A stretch of DNA of 10,391 nt from Oscillospiraceae bacterium (GTDB taxonomy: Bacteria; Bacillota; Clostridia; Oscillospirales; Ruminococcaceae). The notes below the pieces were generated by a model. The model was not told where the DNA came from and did not search any database. It worked only from the letters and a program-made list of their open reading frames with translations. Each line of letters starts with the position of its first letter. The stretch's first letter is position 1. Of this stretch, positions 6,964 to 10,391 are shown piece by piece. Location: positions 1 through 10,391 of the forward strand of contig DXNX01000067.1 of assembly GCA_019413245.1 (NCBI GenBank). The letters run 5' to 3'. Made by a program: the position numbers and the translations under genes.

Positions 6964-6978
6964 GGGCCGCAGCCCCCG
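6961..6978 (+). other. GC-rich hairpin at the 5' end of the hydrolase mRNA
   Basis: CGGGGGC (6961-6967) pairs with GCCCCCG (6972-6978) around a CGCA loop. It lies within the first bases of the predicted transcript and is not followed by a U-run, so it is more likely a 5'-end stabilising stem than a terminator. It shares three bases with the operator's right arm. Confidence 0.5.
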
Positions 6979-6998
6979 CCGGAAAGGATGGTATGCAG

Positions 6999-7991
6999 AT
7001 GGAAACGCTTTCTCTGACCCGGGAATGGGACAAGACTTTTGCCAGGAGCGACAAGGTGGACCACGAGAAGGTCACCTTTCACAACCGGTACGGCATCACC
7101 CTGGCGGCGGACCTGTACCGCCCCAAAAACGCCGCAGCCGGGCTGGCGGCCCTGGCGGTGTGCGGGCCTTTCGGCGCAGTGAAGGAGCAGGCGTCCGGTC
7201 TGTACGCCCAGACCATGGCAGAACGGGGATTTCTGACCCTGGCCTTTGACCCCTCCTTCACCGGGGAGAGCGGCGGTGAGCCCCGGTATATGGCTTCGCC
7301 GGACATCAACACCGAAGATTTTCAGGCGGCGGTGGATTACCTGTCCCTGCGGGCGGATGTGGACCCGGAGAAGATCGGCATCATCGGCATCTGCGGGTGG
7401 GGCGGCCTGGCACTGAATACCGCCGCCCTGGACACCCGGGTGAAGGCCACGGTGGCTTCCACCATGTACGATATGTCCCGCATAAACGCCAAGGGCTATT
7501 TTGACGCCGAGGACAGCGAACCCGCCCGCTACGAAAAGCGCAAGGCCCTGAACGCCCAGCGCCTGACCGACTATCAAAACGGAAGCTACGCCCTGGGCGG
7601 CGGGGTGGTGGACCCGCTGCCGGAGGACGCGCCTTTCTTTGTGAAGGACTACTACGACTACTACAAGACGCCCCGGGGCTACCACGCCCGGTCGCTGAAT
7701 TCCAACGGCGGATGGAACAGCATCGGCTGCATGTCCTTCCTGAACCAGCCCATTTTGCAGTACAGCAACGAGATCCGCAGCGCTGTGCTCATCCTGCACG
7801 GGGAGAAGGCCCATTCCTGCTACATGGGCAAGGACGCCTTTGCCGCCATGATGCAGGGCAACCCCTGCCCGGAGAACAAGGAGCTGCTGCTCATCCCCGA
7901 CGCGGTGCACACCGATCTGTACGACGGCGGCGGAAAGAACGCCATCCCCTTTGACAAGCTGACGCAATTTTTCCGGACGTATCTGGGCTGA
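6999..7991 (+). CDS. Alpha/beta hydrolase (COG1073-like) with a Cys nucleophile-elbow motif
   Basis: This 330-residue cytoplasmic protein has no signal peptide. It starts LTREWDKTF, then NRYGITLAADLYRPKN, an N-terminal pattern seen in a group of uncharacterised alpha/beta hydrolases. The strand-turn IGICGWGG puts Cys132 where GxSxG enzymes have serine, comparable to the Cys of dienelactone hydrolase. His304 in DAVHTDLYDGG is the likely catalytic His. The usual acid region reads LHGEKAHS, without an obvious Asp. A middle cap of about 60 residues is rich in Tyr and Asp (DYYDYYKT). The ATG at 6999 is chosen over 6993 because the AAAGGATGG ribosome site (6983-6991) sits seven bases from it. The gene is alone between two terminators, with its own promoter and operator-like repeat. 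Substrate unknown; a small ester or acyl compound is a guess. Confidence 0.88.
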   Translation: METLSLTREWDKTFARSDKVDHEKVTFHNRYGITLAADLYRPKNAAAGLAALAVCGPFGAVKEQASGLYAQTMAERGFLTLAFDPSFTGESGGEPRYMASPDINTEDFQAAVDYLSLRADVDPEKIGIIGICGWGGLALNTAALDTRVKATVASTMYDMSRINAKGYFDAEDSEPARYEKRKALNAQRLTDYQNGSYALGGGVVDPLPEDAPFFVKDYYDYYKTPRGYHARSLNSNGGWNSIGCMSFLNQPILQYSNEIRSAVLILHGEKAHSCYMGKDAFAAMMQGNPCPENKELLLIPDAVHTDLYDGGGKNAIPFDKLTQFFRTYLG

Positions 7992-8000
7992 TAAATCCAT

Positions 8001-8038
8001 AAAAAGCAGCGGTCCCCCGGTCAGGGGACCGCTGTTTT
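8001..8038. terminator. Bidirectional terminator between the hydrolase and lipoprotein genes
   Basis: An 11-bp perfect stem (CAGCGGTCCCC at 8007-8017 with its complement at 8024-8034) and a 6-base loop are flanked by AAAAA on the left and TTTT on the right. It therefore has a U-run in both directions and serves the two convergent genes. Confidence 0.9.
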
Positions 8039-8049
8039 GCATTTGCAGC

Positions 8050-9093
8050 TTATTCCGGTACGGCTGCATACCGGGTCAGGACGCTGGCGCCGTAAGAGTC
8101 GTGGGTCAGCACCAGAAAACTGCCGTCCGCGGCACAGCCCAGGTAGGCAACCATCCGGTTTTCGGGGGTTAGGGCATCCATGTCCGCCCCGGCAATGTCC
8201 ACCACCAGTTCCGGCAGAGTGCCCCCCGCCGCCAGCCGCCAGATGCCCTCTCCGTTCAGGAAGTAGAGGGTGCCGTCGGGCAGGCCGGTCATGGCGGCCA
8301 CCGCCCCGCCGGGCACATCGTCCAGCAGCTGGGTGTTGGTGCCGGCGTCCGGGTCAATAGCCCGCAGCTGGACCCCATTGGTCCCATAGGTCATGTACAC
8401 ATACCGGCTGCCGGCCCCGCACGGGGCAAAGATGCCGCTCCGGGCAGTCCATTCCCCTGCGTTATCTTTTTCCTCTTGCCAGTATGAATAGGCCTGCTCC
8501 CCCGCCCCGGCTATTGTGGTACAGCCGCCGGTGGCCGGGTCATATACCGCCAGGTCGGAGGACAGCCCCAGGTCCGAGGTGGCAGGCAAAAAGACCAAAC
8601 GTCCATCTCCCAGGAAGGCAGGCGCCATCATCAGCTCCCAGTCGGGCAGCAGGTCGGAAACCTTCCACTGGGTGAGCTGTTCTTCCTTTCCCATCAGGTA
8701 GGTGGCCCCGCCTTCGGGGTTCCACCACTTGGGTCCCACCCAGACCAGCCAGGTCCCGTCGGGGGAACACATGGCATAGCGGATTTCCTCCTCCCTGTTC
8801 AGACCCCCGATCATCCAGCCCAGAGAGTCTGTAGTCCAGGTCTCACCGCTGTCGGCTGATTGCAGCATCCGGTATTCGTCTCTGCTTTTATCGTACAGGC
8901 ACAGCTGCACCGTGCCGTCCGCTCCGCAGACGATCTCCCCCACGGCGGAAGCCCCCTGCAGGTCCACCGTCTGCGCCTCCCAGTGCCAGGCGGCGGGGGC
9001 CGCGGTTTCGGCGGTGGCGGAGGCGGCGGACTGCCCGCAGCCGACCAGCAGCGCAGCGGCCAGGGTCACGGCCAACAGTTTCGGGCTCTTCAT
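8050..9093 (-). CDS. Lipoprotein with Asp-box and beta-propeller-like repeats
   Basis: This 347-residue protein begins with a lipoprotein signal peptide: MKSPK, a hydrophobic core, then the lipobox LVGC with Cys19 as the lipidated residue, followed by a Ser/Ala/Thr linker. Residues 79-86 are SADSGETW, a textbook Asp-box (SxDxGxTW) as found in sialidase-like and other beta-propellers. Later strands repeat a DG-turn pattern (CSPDGTWLVWVG, GLPDGTLYFLNG, CAADGSFLVL), supporting a propeller fold. No sialidase catalytic arginine triad can be assigned, so enzymatic activity is not proposed. It would sit on the outer face of the membrane and may bind a ligand or act as an accessory sensor. The start has GGGAGG seven bases ahead. 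It is divergent from an OmpR-type regulator and shares its symmetric operator region, so it is a likely target of that system. Confidence 0.87.
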   Translation of the reverse strand: MKSPKLLAVTLAAALLVGCGQSAASATAETAAPAAWHWEAQTVDLQGASAVGEIVCGADGTVQLCLYDKSRDEYRMLQSADSGETWTTDSLGWMIGGLNREEEIRYAMCSPDGTWLVWVGPKWWNPEGGATYLMGKEEQLTQWKVSDLLPDWELMMAPAFLGDGRLVFLPATSDLGLSSDLAVYDPATGGCTTIAGAGEQAYSYWQEEKDNAGEWTARSGIFAPCGAGSRYVYMTYGTNGVQLRAIDPDAGTNTQLLDDVPGGAVAAMTGLPDGTLYFLNGEGIWRLAAGGTLPELVVDIAGADMDALTPENRMVAYLGCAADGSFLVLTHDSYGASVLTRYAAVPE

Positions 9094-9124
9094 GGCGATT
9101 CCTCCCTTGGTTTTCTGTACTTTC

Positions 9125-9130
9125 ATTCTA
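9125..9130 (-). promoter_or_regulatory. -10 box of the lipoprotein promoter
   Basis: TAGAAT on the minus strand (9130-9125, 5/6) lies 10 bases beyond the nearest TTCAAG half-site. A partial -35, AGGACA (9153-9148, 4/6), lies 17 bases upstream and overlaps the operator. The start codon is 31 bases downstream of the -10. Confidence 0.6.
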
Positions 9131-9140
9131 CCTCGCCTGC

Positions 9141-9189
9141 CTTGAATTGTCCTTGAAAAAACGCCAAAGTTTTTCAAGGTCTTTTCAAG
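9141..9189. promoter_or_regulatory. Symmetric four-half-site operator between lipoprotein and response regulator
   Basis: CTTGAA occurs at 9141-9146 and 9152-9157, and its complement TTCAAG at 9173-9178 and 9184-9189. All four are mirror-symmetric about base 9165. Read outward, each side is TTCAAG-N5-TTCAAG, an 11-bp tandem repeat typical of OmpR/PhoB-type regulators, and the two inner sites also form a 10-base perfect inverted repeat (CCTTGAAAAA at 9151-9160, TTTTTCAAGG at 9170-9179). The adjacent OmpR-family regulator is the obvious candidate to bind it, by inference. Confidence 0.7.
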
Positions 9190-9199
9190 ATAAATCTGG

Positions 9200-9205
9200 T
9201 ATACT
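9200..9205 (+). promoter_or_regulatory. -10 box of the response regulator promoter
   Basis: TATACT (5/6) lies 10 bases after the last TTCAAG half-site. The expected -35 position (9177-9182, AGGTCT) matches only 2/6, so this promoter probably needs an activator bound to the tandem half-sites. The predicted leader is under 20 bases and contains AAGGAGG (9214-9220). Confidence 0.65.
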
Positions 9206-9228
9206 GGTAAGAAAAGGAGGGGCTTGTC

Positions 9229-9897
9229 ATGCGCATTCTGCTTATCGAGGACGACACCGCCCTGTGTGCCGCCCTGGCTCCGGCGCTGAACGGGCTGGGC
9301 AAGGCGGAATTCTGCCACACCGGGCCGGAGGGGCTGGCTCTGCTGGTCAGCGGCGGATACGATCTGTGCATCTTGGACCGGATGCTCCCCGGTCTGGACG
9401 GGCTGACCCTGCTGCGGGCGGCCCGGGCCCGGGGCGTGACCACCCCGGTGCTGCTGCTCACCGCCCTGGCCGGCGCCGGGGACACGGTGGACGGGCTGGA
9501 CGCGGGCGCCGACGATTATCTGGCCAAACCTTTTGATACCCCGGTACTGCTGGCCCGGCTGCGGGCCTTGCTGCGCCGCAGCGGCGGCACCGCGGCCCTG
9601 ACGGCGGGGGACCTGCGGCTGGACACCGGGGAGCTGACCCTGACCGGTCCCACGGGCAGCGCGGTGCTTTCCCGCAAGGAATGCGACCTGCTGGAAGCCC
9701 TGATGCGGACACCTGGACGGCTGCAGACCCGCAGCGTGCTATTGGCCCGGGTGTGGGGGCCTTTGGCCGAGGTGGAGGACGCTAACCTGGACTGCTACAT
9801 CCATTTTGTGCGGCGGCGGCTGACCGGGGTGGGCAGCCGGACCCGGGTGGTGACGGTGCGGGGCAGCGGCTACCGGCTGGAGGTAAACCCATGCTGA
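9229..9897 (+). CDS. OmpR/PhoB-family response regulator
   Basis: This 222-residue DNA-binding regulator has a receiver at residues 1-115 and a winged-helix output domain at about 125-221. The receiver shows the acidic pocket EDD (7-9), phospho-acceptor Asp50 in CILDRMLPGLDG, Thr78 in LLLTAL and Lys100 in the KPF motif, all intact. The output domain has the OmpR pattern: LSRKECDLLEALM leading into the recognition region, then VDVHI-like DCYIHFVRRRL and the C-terminal hairpin RVVTVRGSGYRLEV. AAGGAGG (9214-9220) precedes the ATG by eight bases. Its last codons overlap the start of the sensor kinase, so the pair is translated together. The promoter contains tandem TTCAAG repeats with OmpR-type spacing and lacks a good -35, pointing to positive autoregulation. 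The divergent lipoprotein is the likely second target. The signal is unknown. Confidence 0.95.
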   Translation: MRILLIEDDTALCAALAPALNGLGKAEFCHTGPEGLALLVSGGYDLCILDRMLPGLDGLTLLRAARARGVTTPVLLLTALAGAGDTVDGLDAGADDYLAKPFDTPVLLARLRALLRRSGGTAALTAGDLRLDTGELTLTGPTGSAVLSRKECDLLEALMRTPGRLQTRSVLLARVWGPLAEVEDANLDCYIHFVRRRLTGVGSRTRVVTVRGSGYRLEVNPC

Positions 9898-10391
9898 AAT
9901 CCCTGCGCCGCCGCCTGGCCCTGCTGTTTGTGCTGCTCACCCTGCCGGTGCTCACCGCCGCTCTGATGGCCGGAGGCTGGCTGTACCGCCGACAGCAGCG
10001 GGAAGCGGCAGATACCCTGTTTCTCCACACCGCTCAAAATCTGTGCGACAGCCTAACCCAGGCCACCTCGGTAAAGGACAACTGGCTGGCCCAGCAGCAA
10101 CAGGCCGTGGGCGGCATTCTGGACCTGACCGACAACGGCAGCCCCACCCAGTTTTCCCGGCGAAACCGCCAGCTCCCGGCCACCGCGGCCCTGCTGGAAC
10201 AGGCCGCCGCCCAGGCGGCCGATTCCGGGCTGGATTTCTCCCTGGCCGGAACAGACGGCAGCCTCCCCTACCAGTTCGTGTCCTTCACCGTCACCGATGC
10301 CGCCGGGTCTGCCTGGCGGGGGGCAGCGGCGGTGCTGCCCCGGAGCGGCGGCAGCCGGCTGGAACTGATGCTGCTGCAGCCCGCCGGGCTG
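9891..10391 (+). CDS. Sensor histidine kinase, N-terminal part (runs off the window)
   Basis: An open frame of 167 codons starts at ATG 9891, overlapping the response regulator stop by seven bases, with GGAGG (9879-9883) seven bases ahead, and continues to the window edge without a stop. It begins MLKSLRRRLALLFVLLTLPV, a basic N-terminus followed by one membrane helix (about 9-32), then a predicted extracellular region (about 33 to beyond 167) rich in Gln, Ala and Leu. No HAMP, HisKA or HATPase motif is reached. Identification as a histidine kinase therefore rests on its place after an OmpR-family regulator and on the membrane-anchored sensor-type N-terminus. Its partner is the regulator immediately upstream. 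The sensed signal cannot be inferred from the visible part. Confidence 0.85.
   Translation, partial: MLKSLRRRLALLFVLLTLPVLTAALMAGGWLYRRQQREAADTLFLHTAQNLCDSLTQATSVKDNWLAQQQQAVGGILDLTDNGSPTQFSRRNRQLPATAALLEQAAAQAADSGLDFSLAGTDGSLPYQFVSFTVTDAAGSAWRGAAAVLPRSGGSRLELMLLQPAGL

Noticed and set aside
6961..6978. GC-rich hairpin as an attenuator or riboswitch
   Set aside because: There is no U-run, no alternative pairing partner and too little leader sequence for a riboswitch; a 5'-end stabilising stem is simpler.
4152..8069. A 1305-codon open frame on the minus strand
   Set aside because: It lies antisense to the hybrid kinase and the hydrolase, crosses two terminators and a promoter, and its translation is low-complexity Gly/His/Gln/Val/Leu. 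This is the usual by-product of G/C-ending codons on the other strand.
9094..9318. Extension of the lipoprotein frame upstream of 9093
   Set aside because: It would run through the divergent promoter into the response regulator and would bury the lipoprotein signal peptide; GGGAGG supports 9093.
1..10391. CRISPR arrays, tRNA/rRNA genes, phage or defence genes
   Set aside because: No regular spaced repeats, no cloverleaf or rRNA-like segments, and no recognisable nuclease, integrase, toxin or phage proteins were seen.

Overview
The window looks like chromosome of a GC-rich, Gram-positive gut Clostridium-type bacterium, probably Oscillospiraceae/Ruminococcaceae (Faecalibacterium, Gemmiger or Subdoligranulum-like). 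This is an inference from several traits: strong AGGAGG ribosome sites, G/C-ending codons, half-size paired chromate transporters, a hybrid kinase with two receivers, and a lipoprotein next to an OmpR-type two-component system. No phage, insertion sequence, CRISPR, tRNA or rRNA is visible, so this is ordinary chromosome rather than a mobile island.

Layout. (1) 1-2149, plus strand: the end of a membrane-anchored Ig/CARDB-like surface protein, then a MacB/FtsX-type ABC permease, closed by an 18-bp hairpin terminator. (2) 2210-3357, minus strand: two overlapping half-size CHR-family transporters. (3) 3539-6836, plus strand: an unrecognised 207-residue membrane protein followed by an 862-residue hybrid sensor kinase (sensor domain, HisKA, HATPase, two receivers). 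Each has its own promoter, and the two promoters share an identical 18-base block at the same distance from TATAAT. (4) 6999-7991, plus strand: a monocistronic alpha/beta hydrolase with a Cys in the nucleophile-elbow region, behind a promoter overlapped by a perfect inverted repeat. (5) 8050-9093, minus strand: a lipoprotein with an Asp-box and propeller-like repeats. (6) 9229-10391, plus strand: an OmpR-family response regulator overlapping the start of its sensor kinase, which runs off the window.

The most notable structure is the 135-bp divergent gap between the lipoprotein and the response regulator. Four TTCAAG half-sites and two -10 boxes lie in exact mirror symmetry around base 9165, with half-site spacings of 11, 21 and 11 bp. 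This is what a tandem-binding OmpR-family regulator controlling both directions from one composite operator would need. The lipoprotein, regulator and kinase are therefore proposed as one self-regulated envelope-sensing module of unknown signal.
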